A stretch of DNA of 64,000 nucleotides, from NCBI RefSeq assembly GCF_024753255.1, contig NZ_JANUHA010000001.1:186001-250000 (forward strand), in the 5' to 3' direction. The notes beneath the pieces are model-generated. The model ran no database searches. It had not been told where the DNA came from and saw nothing but the letters and a program-made list of their open reading frames with translations. Shown in pieces: positions 47,161 through 54,586 of the stretch (the stretch's first letter is position 1; each line of letters starts with the position of its first letter). The position numbers and the translations under genes were made by a program. The DNA comes from Massilia agri. GTDB lineage: Bacteria; Pseudomonadota; Gammaproteobacteria; Burkholderiales; Burkholderiaceae_D.

Positions 47161-48071
47161 GTCAGCCCTCCCCCAGCAGCAATCTCGCGAATGGACACCT
47201 CGACCTGAGAACGCTGCGATCCGTTAAGGAGCGTGTCGAAACGACGTGCAGCGTTCAACACGAATCGCATACGTTCTTCGGCTACCCATAGCTTTGCGTT
47301 TTTGTTCCGTGAAAACCAGGTGGTCCAGCCCCGCGCGGCCTTGCATTGCGCTGAAAGCGTCAATGCAATTTCTTGGTAATACCCGCTAGGGAATTCAGTC
47401 GCCCATGCGAACTGATTCCAAGCAAGCAGCACCTTGCCTTCCTTGACAGGCTTGACGTTCCGCTAGACCGGAATGCCGTGGTACTTGTGCTTCGGGAAGG
47501 CCAGCATGGCGTTTCAATCGGAGGTGTGCGCGCCGTCGACGTGCCAGGCGACGATGGCGGCGCGCTCGGCGGCCGTCAATGGTCGGGTGGCGCCATTCTG
47601 GTCGAGCGTGCCCGAAATGACCTTGTCCGCGAGTTGCAGCCGGTAGGCCTTGCCGCGGAACGGTTCCTGGGTATCGATATCGCGCAGCACGAACGGAGCG
47701 CGTTCCGGCGGGGCGTCGGCAAGCGCATTGAATCCGGCCGCCGCCTGGGTCGCCACCTCGGTTTGTTGCGCATATCAATCGGCAGACAAGACCTGGCAGG
47801 CCAAGGTCTGGATGGCGACCAGGCGCGGCGGCGGGCTGCATCCGCACAGGCACAGGTCGTCGCCGAGGGCGACTTCCCGTCCCTCGTAGCGCTCGGGCAG
47901 GCGCGGTCCGTCGAGGGCGATGACTCCCTCCGAATCGCAGCCGGGACACTGCACCCTGTCCCCTTCGAGCGCGACACCGACGCCGTCGATGGTGTCGAGG
48001 TGGCTGGCCGAGATCACCTTGCCGCCGGCGGTGGTGCCGGCGCCGAGCGTGATGGTGTAGCGTTTGATCAT
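47157..48071 (-). pseudogene. PAAR-domain type VI secretion effector gene interrupted by three in-frame stop codons
   Basis: One uninterrupted reading register of 305 codons from the ATG at 48071 to the TGA at 47157, broken by TGA (47775-47777), TGA (47514-47516) and TAG (47463-47465) with no frameshift. Segment 1 is the PAAR domain. Segment 2 (FVLRDIDTQEPFRGKAYRLQ ... GTLDQNGATRPLTAAE) looks like an Ig/prealbumin-like middle domain. Segment 4 (WNQFAWATEFPSGYYQEIAL to the end, 101 codons) has lower GC and is presumably the toxin tip. Two stops are in GAT-TGA, one C-to-T change away from GAT-CGA. Segment 4 might be separately translated from GTG 47432 after AAGGAAGG. Recent pseudogenisation is the simplest reading; read-through cannot be excluded. 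Confidence 0.65.
47775..48071 (-). CDS. PAAR domain protein (first open segment)
   Basis: A 98-residue stand-alone PAAR protein if the TGA at 47775 is a real stop. Sequence MIKRYTITLGAGTTAGGKVIS, then VALEGDRVQCPGCDSEGVIA, LGDDLCLCGCSPPPRL matches the PAAR fold that sharpens the VgrG spike of type VI secretion systems, with zinc-tip Cys in LCLCGC. The ATG follows GGAG by 10 bases. It could still function as a bare spike tip. No vgrG or other type VI gene lies in the window. Confidence 0.75.
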   Translation of the reverse strand: MIKRYTITLGAGTTAGGKVISASHLDTIDGVGVALEGDRVQCPGCDSEGVIALDGPRLPERYEGREVALGDDLCLCGCSPPPRLVAIQTLACQVLSAD

Positions 48072-48174
48072 GGTCCCTGCTCCTTTGCCGGCTGATCATG
48101 ACCAGCCAATCTAAGGGCGGACCGCCTCGAATGCCTTGAGAGGAAGCAAAGCCTGCCACAAACCCGCAAACCTC

Positions 48175-48286
48175 GGTGTCAGGTCTGACATTTAGACACG
48201 AGCTGAACAATAACTGCCCGCTGCTCTGGAAGCGATGCGGCGCTACAGCCGCGTTCGTGTCCGAATGTCAGACCTGACACCGGTGT
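48175..48286. repeat. Inverted-repeat element built on TGTCAGGTCTGACA
   Basis: Left arm 48175-48202 and right arm about 48256-48283 are inverted copies with a few mismatches. Each contains TGTCAGGTCTGACA (48177-48190; complement 48266-48279) followed by a GACACG motif. A 50-base spacer lies between. The size and shape are those of a small non-autonomous (MITE-like) element. Confidence 0.5.
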
Positions 48287-48346
48287 AGGCGCGTTCGTGT
48301 CCGAATGTCAGACCTGACACCGGTGTAGGCGGACACCGGTGTAGGC
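48251..48346. repeat. 40-bp perfect tandem repeat plus partial third copy
   Basis: 48251-48290 and 48291-48330 are identical 40-bp units containing the palindrome TGTCAGACCTGACA. A third partial copy of the last 15 bases follows at 48332-48346. This is a local tandem amplification of one arm of the inverted element. Confidence 0.8.
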
Positions 48347-48379
48347 GTTGAGAGGAAGCAAAGCCTGCCGTGCCTGCGA

Positions 48380-51300
48380 TCAGCAGAAGTCGCGGCTCGG
48401 TGTGCGCAGCTTGCCCAGCAGGTGCGACATGTCAACCAGGCGCTTGGCCACCAGGTGACGCACCTCGCCCTGGCGCTGCCACACGCCATACACCCCGAGC
48501 AGCGGCGCGTTCAGCACCTCGCGCCGCTGCTGCTCCACCAGGGTCGGCCAGACGATCACGTTGACGTTCCCGGTCTCGTCCTCGATGGTCATGAAGAGCA
48601 CGCCCTTGGCGGTGCCGGGCCGCTGGCGCACCGTCACCAGGCCGCAGGCGCGCGCCAGCTGGCCATCCTGGTAATCCATCAGGATCGAGGCCGGCATGAA
48701 GCGCTTGGCCAGCAGGCCTTCGCGCAGCAGGGCCAGCGGATGGCGGCCGAGCGTCAATCCCTGGGAACGGTAGTCGCCGACGATCTCGTCGGCCTCGGAC
48801 GGCGCCGAGAGTAGCGGCGTTTCCTCCTGCGGCGTGGTGGGACGCAGCAGGTCGCGGTCGGGCACCGCGCCCACCGCCTGCCACAGGGCTTCGCGGCGGT
48901 GCCCTGCCAGCGAACGCAGGGCATTCGCCGCCGCCAGCACCTGGAGGTCGGCGCGATCGAGGTTGGCGCGGCGCGCGAGATCGGCCACGCTCTCGAAAGG
49001 CCGGATGGCGCGCGCATCTTCGATACGGCTTGCCGCCTCCTGCTTCAGGCCGCGCTGCAGCGAAAGCCCCAGGCGCACCGCGGGCTGGCGTGAGCGGTCG
49101 ACCGGGTCCAGCTCTTCCAGGGTCGAGTCCCAGCCGCTGATGGTGACGTCGCAAGGGCGCACCTCGATGCCGTGGCGGCGCGCGTCCTGCACCAGCTGCG
49201 AAGGGCTGTAGAAGCCCATTGGCTGGCTGTTGAGCAGCGCGCACAGGAAAGCCGCCGGCTCGTGGCACTTGAGCCAGGAGCTGGCATAGGCCAGCAGGGC
49301 GAAGCTGGCCGCATGCGATTCGGGGAAGCCGTATTCGCCGAAGCCCTGGATCTGGCTGAAGATGGCCTCGGCGAATTCGAGCGTGTAGCCGCGCTCCAGC
49401 ATGCCCTTCACGATGCGCTCGTAGTATTTTTCGAGCCCGCCCTTGCGCTTCCAGGCCGCCATCGCGCGGCGCAGCTGGTCAGCTTCGCCCGGCGTGAAGC
49501 CGGCGCCGAGGATGGCCACCTGCATCACCTGCTCCTGGAAGATCGGCACACCCAGGGTGCGCTCGAGCGCCACCTTCATCTCCGGACTCGGATACACGAC
49601 CGGCTCGAAGCCCTGGCGCCGCTGCAGATAGGGATGGACCATGCCGCCCTGGATCGGCCCCGGGCGCACCACCGCCACTTCGATGACCAGGTCGTAGAAG
49701 CGGCGCGGCCGCATGCGCGGCAACATGCTCATCTGCGCGCGCGATTCGATCTGGAACACGCCCACGGTATCGGCCGCGCAGATCATGTCGTAGGTGGCCG
49801 TGTCGTCAGCCGGGATGTCCTGCATCTCGAACAGGTTGCCGTGGCGCTGGCCGACCAGTTCCAGGCCGCGCCGCATCATCGACAGCATGCCCAGGGCCAG
49901 CACGTCGACCTTCATCAGGCCGAGTTCCTCGAGGTCGTTCTTGTCCCACTGGATGACGCTGCGCTCCGCCATGGTCGCGTTCTCGATCGGCACCAGGCGC
50001 GAGAGCTTGCCGCGCGCGATGACGAAGCCGCCCGGGTGCTGGGACAGGTGGCGCGGGAAGTTCAGCAGCTTCTCCGCCAAAGTCGCCCACTGCTGCGCCA
50101 GGCGCGATTCCGGATCCAGGCCCGCCTCGGCCAGGCGGCCCAGCAGGTCCGCGCGGCTGTCGAACCAGTGATGGGTCTTGGCCACCTTCTCGACGATGGC
50201 CAGGTCGATGCCGAGCGCGCGGCCGCTGTCGCGCAGTGCGCTCTTGGGACGGTAGCTGATCACCACCGCGGCCAGGGCCGCGCGCTCGCGCCCGTATTTC
50301 GCATAGATGTACTGGATGACTTCCTCGCGCCGCTGGTGCTCGAAGTCGACGTCGATATCGGGCGGCTCGTTGCGCTCCCTGGAGATGAAGCGCTCGAACA
50401 GCAGGCTGGCGCGCGCCGGGTCGACCTCGGTGATGCCGAGGCAGTAGCACACCGCCGAGTTGGCGGCCGAGCCGCGTCCCTGGCAGAGGATGTGCTGGGA
50501 GCGCGCGAAGCGCACGATGTCGTAGACGGTGAGGAAGTAGTGCTCGTACTTCATCTCGGCGATGAGGGCAAGCTCGTGCTCGATCTGGGCCTGCACCTTG
50601 GCGGGAATGCCCTCGCGGAAGCGCCGGTGCGCGCCGATATACGTTTCCAGGCGCAGGTAGCTGGTCGCATCGTGCCCCGGCGGGACCACCTCGTCCGGGT
50701 ATTCGTAGCGCAGTTCATCCAGCGAGAAGGTGCACAGGCGCGCAATGCGCACCGTCTCGGCCAGCGCCTCGCGCGAATAGATGTTCGCCAGGCGCAGGCG
50801 CGCGCGCAGGTGCTGCTCGGCGTTCTGCGCGAGGCCGTAGCCGCATTCGGCCACCGGCTTTCTTAGCCGCGTGGCGGTGAGCGTGTCCTGCAGGGGTTTG
50901 CGCGAGCGCACGTGCATCACCACGTGGCCGAGCGCCGTGATCGGCAGGCCGTGCTGCCAGCCCACCTCTTCCACCGTGGCGCGGTGGGCTTCGTCGAAAG
51001 CGCGGTGCAGCAGGGTCAGGCCGAGCCAGGCGCGGCCCGGGAAGGTATTCGCGACCCAGGCGGCCTGCGCGTGCAGGCGGTCCACGTCCTGGGCCTCGTG
51101 GCCCGGGTAGGCCGGCAGCAGGATCGCCAGGCAGTCGGGCATGTGCTTCAGGTGGGCGTATTCGGGCGCGGGCTCGGCCAGGTCGTCAAGCGTAAGGAAG
51201 TAGCTCCCCTTCTCGGCGCGGGTGCGGCCCAGGGTGATGAACTCGGAGAGGTTGCCGTAGCCGTTGCGGTTCTGGGCCAGCAGGATCAGGGACAGGGCCG

Positions 51301-51574
51301 GGCTGCCGTCGCGGTGCTCCAGATGGAAGTGCGCGCCGATCACCAGGGGCAGGCCGGCCTTCTTCGCTTCGGCATGGGCGCGCACCACGCCGGCCAGCGA
51401 GCATTCGTCGGTGAGCGCCAGCGCGAAATAATCGAGCTGCACCGCCCGCGCCACCAGTTCCTCCGCATGCGACGCCCCTTCGAGGAAGGAGAAATTCGAC
51501 AGGCAGAACAGCTCCGCATAGGGAGGCAACGCCTGGGGAACTGCGGGGTTGGGCGGCTGGAGCGGATCGGTCAT
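48380..51574 (-). CDS. dnaE2: Error-prone DNA polymerase DnaE2
   Basis: A 1064-residue C-family polymerase. PHP domain (about 15-280), catalytic palm with the Asp triad in PDIDVDF, helix-hairpin-helix and C-terminal OB-fold (VNVIVWPTLVEQQRR). It lacks the tau-binding tail of the replicative DnaE1, as expected for DnaE2. It performs mutagenic translesion synthesis and normally needs ImuB; imuA and imuB are not adjacent here. A LexA-type box CTGTATAAAAACACAG lies 48 bases upstream. Start ATG 51574 is preferred; a TTG at 51607 would lengthen it by 11 residues. Confidence 0.95.
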   Translation of the reverse strand: MTDPLQPPNPAVPQALPPYAELFCLSNFSFLEGASHAEELVARAVQLDYFALALTDECSLAGVVRAHAEAKKAGLPLVIGAHFHLEHRDGSPALSLILLAQNRNGYGNLSEFITLGRTRAEKGSYFLTLDDLAEPAPEYAHLKHMPDCLAILLPAYPGHEAQDVDRLHAQAAWVANTFPGRAWLGLTLLHRAFDEAHRATVEEVGWQHGLPITALGHVVMHVRSRKPLQDTLTATRLRKPVAECGYGLAQNAEQHLRARLRLANIYSREALAETVRIARLCTFSLDELRYEYPDEVVPPGHDATSYLRLETYIGAHRRFREGIPAKVQAQIEHELALIAEMKYEHYFLTVYDIVRFARSQHILCQGRGSAANSAVCYCLGITEVDPARASLLFERFISRERNEPPDIDVDFEHQRREEVIQYIYAKYGRERAALAAVVISYRPKSALRDSGRALGIDLAIVEKVAKTHHWFDSRADLLGRLAEAGLDPESRLAQQWATLAEKLLNFPRHLSQHPGGFVIARGKLSRLVPIENATMAERSVIQWDKNDLEELGLMKVDVLALGMLSMMRRGLELVGQRHGNLFEMQDIPADDTATYDMICAADTVGVFQIESRAQMSMLPRMRPRRFYDLVIEVAVVRPGPIQGGMVHPYLQRRQGFEPVVYPSPEMKVALERTLGVPIFQEQVMQVAILGAGFTPGEADQLRRAMAAWKRKGGLEKYYERIVKGMLERGYTLEFAEAIFSQIQGFGEYGFPESHAASFALLAYASSWLKCHEPAAFLCALLNSQPMGFYSPSQLVQDARRHGIEVRPCDVTISGWDSTLEELDPVDRSRQPAVRLGLSLQRGLKQEAASRIEDARAIRPFESVADLARRANLDRADLQVLAAANALRSLAGHRREALWQAVGAVPDRDLLRPTTPQEETPLLSAPSEADEIVGDYRSQGLTLGRHPLALLREGLLAKRFMPASILMDYQDGQLARACGLVTVRQRPGTAKGVLFMTIEDETGNVNVIVWPTLVEQQRREVLNAPLLGVYGVWQRQGEVRHLVAKRLVDMSHLLGKLRTPSRDFC

Positions 51575-51621
51575 CGGCAAGGCTGGAACAAAGGGGCTAC
51601 AATGCAATCAAAGTAGCAAGA

Positions 51622-51637
51622 CTGTATAAAAACACAG
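51622..51637. promoter_or_regulatory. LexA (SOS) box in the dnaE2-phzF divergent promoter
   Basis: CTGTATAAAAACACAG fits CTGT-N8-ACAG exactly. It lies 48-63 bases upstream of dnaE2 and 37-52 bases upstream of the PhzF-like gene, so it may control both. An AT-rich centre agrees with known SOS boxes. Confidence 0.75.
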
Positions 51638-51673
51638 TATAACCGACGCGTGTCGCACAACAAGGGGAAAGCC

Positions 51674-52468
51674 ATGCAGGTCCATGCATTGAAGTGTTTC
51701 GGCGAAGGCCCGGGCGACGGCAATCCGGCCCTCGTCATCGAAGGCGACGCGTCTGGCGAAGAAGCGCGCCGCGCCTTCGCCCGCTCCCGCAATACCACCT
51801 GCGTCTTCCTCGATGGCGACGTCGTCGACTTCTACTACCCACATACGCGCAGCCCCCTGTGCCTGCACGCGACGCTGGCCGTGGCCCATGTGCTGTTCGC
51901 GCGCCGGCCCGACGCGCCCCTGCTCGCAGTGACGACGGCGATGCGTGGCCAGGGGCTGGAACTGGTGCGCGATGGCGAAGCCTTCTTCATCCGCCTGCAG
52001 GCGCAGGACGTGGCCCAGCCCACGCTCGAAGCAAGCCTGCCTGCACGCCTGCTCGCCATGCCAGGCCTGCATCTCGCGTCGACGCCGCGCGTGGCCTCGG
52101 TCGGCAGCCCTAAGCTGCTGGTCGAAGTGCCGGACGCCGCCACCTTGCACGGCCTGCGCCCCGACCTGGAAGCCATCACGGCCTGGGGCAAGGAGGCGGG
52201 CATCAACGGCATCTATGCCTGGTGCCGTCGTCCCGACGGGCGCTTCGAAGGCCGCAACTTCAACCACCTCGACCCGCTGCTCGAAGACGCGGCCACCGGT
52301 GTCGCCGCGGGCGCGCTCACGGCCCTGCTCGGACACGGCCTCGTGCTGCTGCAGGGGCGCGCGACAGGCCAGCACTGCCTGATCGCCACGCGCATCGAAG
52401 ACGGCGCCATCCTGGTGGGCGGACGCGCCGAAACGGCGGCCGTCGTCACCTCCTTCGCCGGACGCTGA
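51674..52468 (+). CDS. PhzF family isomerase-like protein
   Basis: A 264-residue diaminopimelate epimerase-like fold protein. It has the N-terminal MQVHALKCFGEGPGDGNPALV, and PHTRSPLCLHATLAVAHVL corresponds to the loop with the catalytic Glu/Cys region; the second half ends GRAETAAVVTSF. PhzF isomerises trans-2,3-dihydro-3-hydroxyanthranilate in phenazine synthesis, but most members have other unknown substrates and no other phenazine gene is here. The ATG at 51674 has AGGGGAAA 6 bases upstream; a GTG at 51650 is less likely. Confidence 0.8.
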   Translation: MQVHALKCFGEGPGDGNPALVIEGDASGEEARRAFARSRNTTCVFLDGDVVDFYYPHTRSPLCLHATLAVAHVLFARRPDAPLLAVTTAMRGQGLELVRDGEAFFIRLQAQDVAQPTLEASLPARLLAMPGLHLASTPRVASVGSPKLLVEVPDAATLHGLRPDLEAITAWGKEAGINGIYAWCRRPDGRFEGRNFNHLDPLLEDAATGVAAGALTALLGHGLVLLQGRATGQHCLIATRIEDGAILVGGRAETAAVVTSFAGR

Positions 52469-52523
52469 ATCCGCAACGCCGCCCGTACTTACAGGGAAAT
52501 TTGGCTGTTCTCCCCTGGCAAGC

Positions 52524-52532
52524 TGGTATACA
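52524..52532 (+). promoter_or_regulatory. Extended -10 element of the M61 peptidase gene
   Basis: TGGTATACA, a TGn-extended -10, lies 51 bases before the ATG; TTGGCT at 52501-52506 could act as a weak -35 with a long spacer. Confidence 0.4.
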
Positions 52533-52582
52533 CTTTCGCGCACAATAAAGCGCCTATCCCGGGCGCATACCAGACCGCAGAG

Positions 52583-54415
52583 ATGAAACCTACCTTCCTT
52601 GCCTACGCCCTCCCCGCGCTGTTCGCTCCCCTTCTGCTCGGCGCCAGCGCCACCGCGCGCGCCGACGTCGACTACCAGCTGAAAATCACCAACGCCGCCC
52701 AGCACCTGGCCGAAGTGCGCGCCACCTTCCCGGCTGCCACCGGCACCACGCTGGACGTCTCGATGCCGAACTGGCGCACCGGCCGCTACAACATGCTGAA
52801 CCTGGCCAACGGCGTGCGCCTGTTCAAGGCCTTCGACGCCAAGGGCGCGGCGCTGCCGGTAGAGAAAACCGACAAGGGCACCTGGCAGGTCAAGACGAAA
52901 CCGGGCGACGCGGTCACCGTGCAGTACGAGCTGTATGCGAACACCCTGGGCGAGCGTACCCGCCACATCGACGACACCCACGCCTACCTGGACGCGAGCG
53001 GCGTGTTCGTCTACGCCGCGCCCTTCCGCAAGGAGAAGGTCAACGTCAAGCTGGACGTGCCGCAGGGCTGGAAGTCGCGCTCGGGGATGGACAGCGGGGC
53101 ATGCGACCACTGTTTCGTCGCCGCCGACTACGACGTGCTGATCGACGCGCCGATCGAGACCGGCCTGCACGAGTTCTACACCGATAAAGTCGATGGCCGC
53201 ACCATCGAACTCGCCATCTGGGGCCGCGGCAACCACGACGGCAAGCAGATGATGACCGACCTGAAGAAGATCGTGCATGAAACCGCGAAACTCTACAACG
53301 GCAAGTACCCGTTCCAGCGCTACCTCTTCATCGTCCACGCGACCGACGGCGCCGGCGGCGCCACCGAGCACGCCAACTCCACCGTCATCCAGAAGCCGCG
53401 CTGGACCTTCGCGCCGCGCAAGCAATACCAGGGCTTCCTGCGCGTGGCCGCCCACGAGTTCTATCACACCTGGAACGTCAAGGCCTACCGTCCGAAGGAG
53501 ATGGTGCCCTACGACTACCAGAACGAGAACTACAACCGCCTGCTGTGGGTCGCCGAAGGCCACACCTCCTACTTCGAAGAGCTGATCGTGCTGCGCGCCG
53601 GCCTGGTCAAGCGCGACGAGTTCTACGAGGAATACGCCAAGCTGATCGACGACTACCAGCACCAGCCTGGCCGCTTCCAGCAGAGCGCCGCCGATTCCAG
53701 CTTCGACGAGTGGATCGCGGTCGGCGGCGAGCGCGCCCGCAACGCCTCGGTCAACATCTACTCGAAGGGCCAGCTGCTGGCCCTGATGATGGACATCGAA
53801 CTGCGCCGCCAGACCGGCAGCAAGAAGGGCCTGGAAGACGTGCACCGCATCCTGTTCGAGAAGCACTCGACCGCCCAGGGCGGCTACGACGTGCCGGCCG
53901 TCCTCGCCGCGCTGCGCAGCGTGAGCGGCCAGGACTGGAGCGGCTGGTGGAGCCAGTACGTGGACGGCACCGCCGAGATCCCCTTCGACACCCTGCTCGC
54001 CCAGGTCGGCCTGCGGAAGCTGATCGACGTGCCGAAGGACCAGGAACAGAAGACCGAATGGTGGGCCGGCTGGACCCTGCGTGAAGGCAGCGACCCGGCC
54101 GTCGTCACCGTCGTCGAGCGTGACAGCCCGGCGTGGAAGGCCGGCGTGGTCTCGGGCGACACCCTGCTGGCGGTGAACGGCCTGCGCGTCTCCGCCAAGG
54201 ACATCGGCGACAAGATGTCGCTGTCGAAAACCGGTCCGTTCAAGGTCCACCTGTTCCGCCGCGACGAACTGGTCGAGCTGCCGATCACCCCGGTGCAGCA
54301 GCCGAAGGGCAAGGCCAAGGTCAAGACCCTGGACAAGCCGAGCGCCACCCAGCAGTCGATGAACGCCGCCTGGACCGGCGTGGCCTGGCCGAAGGAAGAA
54401 GCCAAGAAGCCGTAA
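52583..54415 (+). CDS. M61 family metallopeptidase (glycyl aminopeptidase-like) with PDZ domain
   Basis: A 610-residue exported protein with signal peptide (ALFAPLLLGASATARA|DVDY). Catalytic zinc site AAHEFYHTWNVKAYRP with the third ligand Glu in VAEGHTSYFEEL, then a helical region and a C-terminal PDZ domain (about 495-575; PAWKAGVVSGDTLLAVNGLR). It resembles the Sphingomonas glycyl aminopeptidase family. It probably trims peptides in the periplasm. Monocistronic, with a terminator 20 bases after the stop. Confidence 0.92.
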   Translation: MKPTFLAYALPALFAPLLLGASATARADVDYQLKITNAAQHLAEVRATFPAATGTTLDVSMPNWRTGRYNMLNLANGVRLFKAFDAKGAALPVEKTDKGTWQVKTKPGDAVTVQYELYANTLGERTRHIDDTHAYLDASGVFVYAAPFRKEKVNVKLDVPQGWKSRSGMDSGACDHCFVAADYDVLIDAPIETGLHEFYTDKVDGRTIELAIWGRGNHDGKQMMTDLKKIVHETAKLYNGKYPFQRYLFIVHATDGAGGATEHANSTVIQKPRWTFAPRKQYQGFLRVAAHEFYHTWNVKAYRPKEMVPYDYQNENYNRLLWVAEGHTSYFEELIVLRAGLVKRDEFYEEYAKLIDDYQHQPGRFQQSAADSSFDEWIAVGGERARNASVNIYSKGQLLALMMDIELRRQTGSKKGLEDVHRILFEKHSTAQGGYDVPAVLAALRSVSGQDWSGWWSQYVDGTAEIPFDTLLAQVGLRKLIDVPKDQEQKTEWWAGWTLREGSDPAVVTVVERDSPAWKAGVVSGDTLLAVNGLRVSAKDIGDKMSLSKTGPFKVHLFRRDELVELPITPVQQPKGKAKVKTLDKPSATQQSMNAAWTGVAWPKEEAKKP

Positions 54416-54435
54416 TCCTCTCCTGTTCCATGCGA

Positions 54436-54470
54436 ACCGCGGCCCCGGTCCTCCCGGCGCCGCGGTTTTT
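54436..54470 (+). terminator. Terminator after the M61 peptidase gene
   Basis: Stem ACCGCGGC/GCCGCGGT around a 15-base loop that itself can pair (CCCGG/CCGGC), followed by five T. Confidence 0.75.
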
Positions 54471-54491
54471 GTTTGATGGACCGTATGAATT

Positions 54492-54523
54492 TTGACTATG
54501 TCATGACAATGTTGCGTTATTAA
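54492..54523 (+). promoter_or_regulatory. Candidate promoter of the TonB-dependent receptor
   Basis: TTGACT (54492-54497) and TATTAA (54518-54523) with a 20-base spacer, in an unusually AT-rich 110-base island before the gene. The spacer is long, so the exact -10 is uncertain. Confidence 0.3.
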
Positions 54524-54586
54524 TACATGACCACCTTGGGTATATACAAATTTGATTAATATGCAATTTTGCCCTTGGAGATATCC

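Larger units (their letters stand above)
48136..48369. repeat. 22-bp direct repeat flanking an inserted repeat element
   Basis: The same 22 bases (TTGAGAGGAAGCAAAGCCTG plus CC) occur at 48136-48157 and 48348-48369, 212 bases apart in the same orientation. They bracket the inverted and tandem repeats described separately. The right copy abuts the dnaE2 3' end, so the left copy is likely a duplication made when the element or the PAAR patch arrived. Confidence 0.6.
48072..48379. other. Repeat-rich intergenic region between PAAR gene and dnaE2
   Basis: 308 non-coding bases. It holds a 22-bp direct repeat at 48136-48157 and 48348-48369, an inverted element with palindrome TGTCAGGTCTGACA, and two perfect 40-bp tandem units at 48251-48330 (see separate entries). 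No ORF with a credible start. Confidence 0.7.

Noticed and set aside
46408-48379. Prophage or insertion sequence in the low-GC patch
   Set aside because: No transposase, integrase or phage gene can be found; only a PAAR frame, one coupled gene and short repeats.
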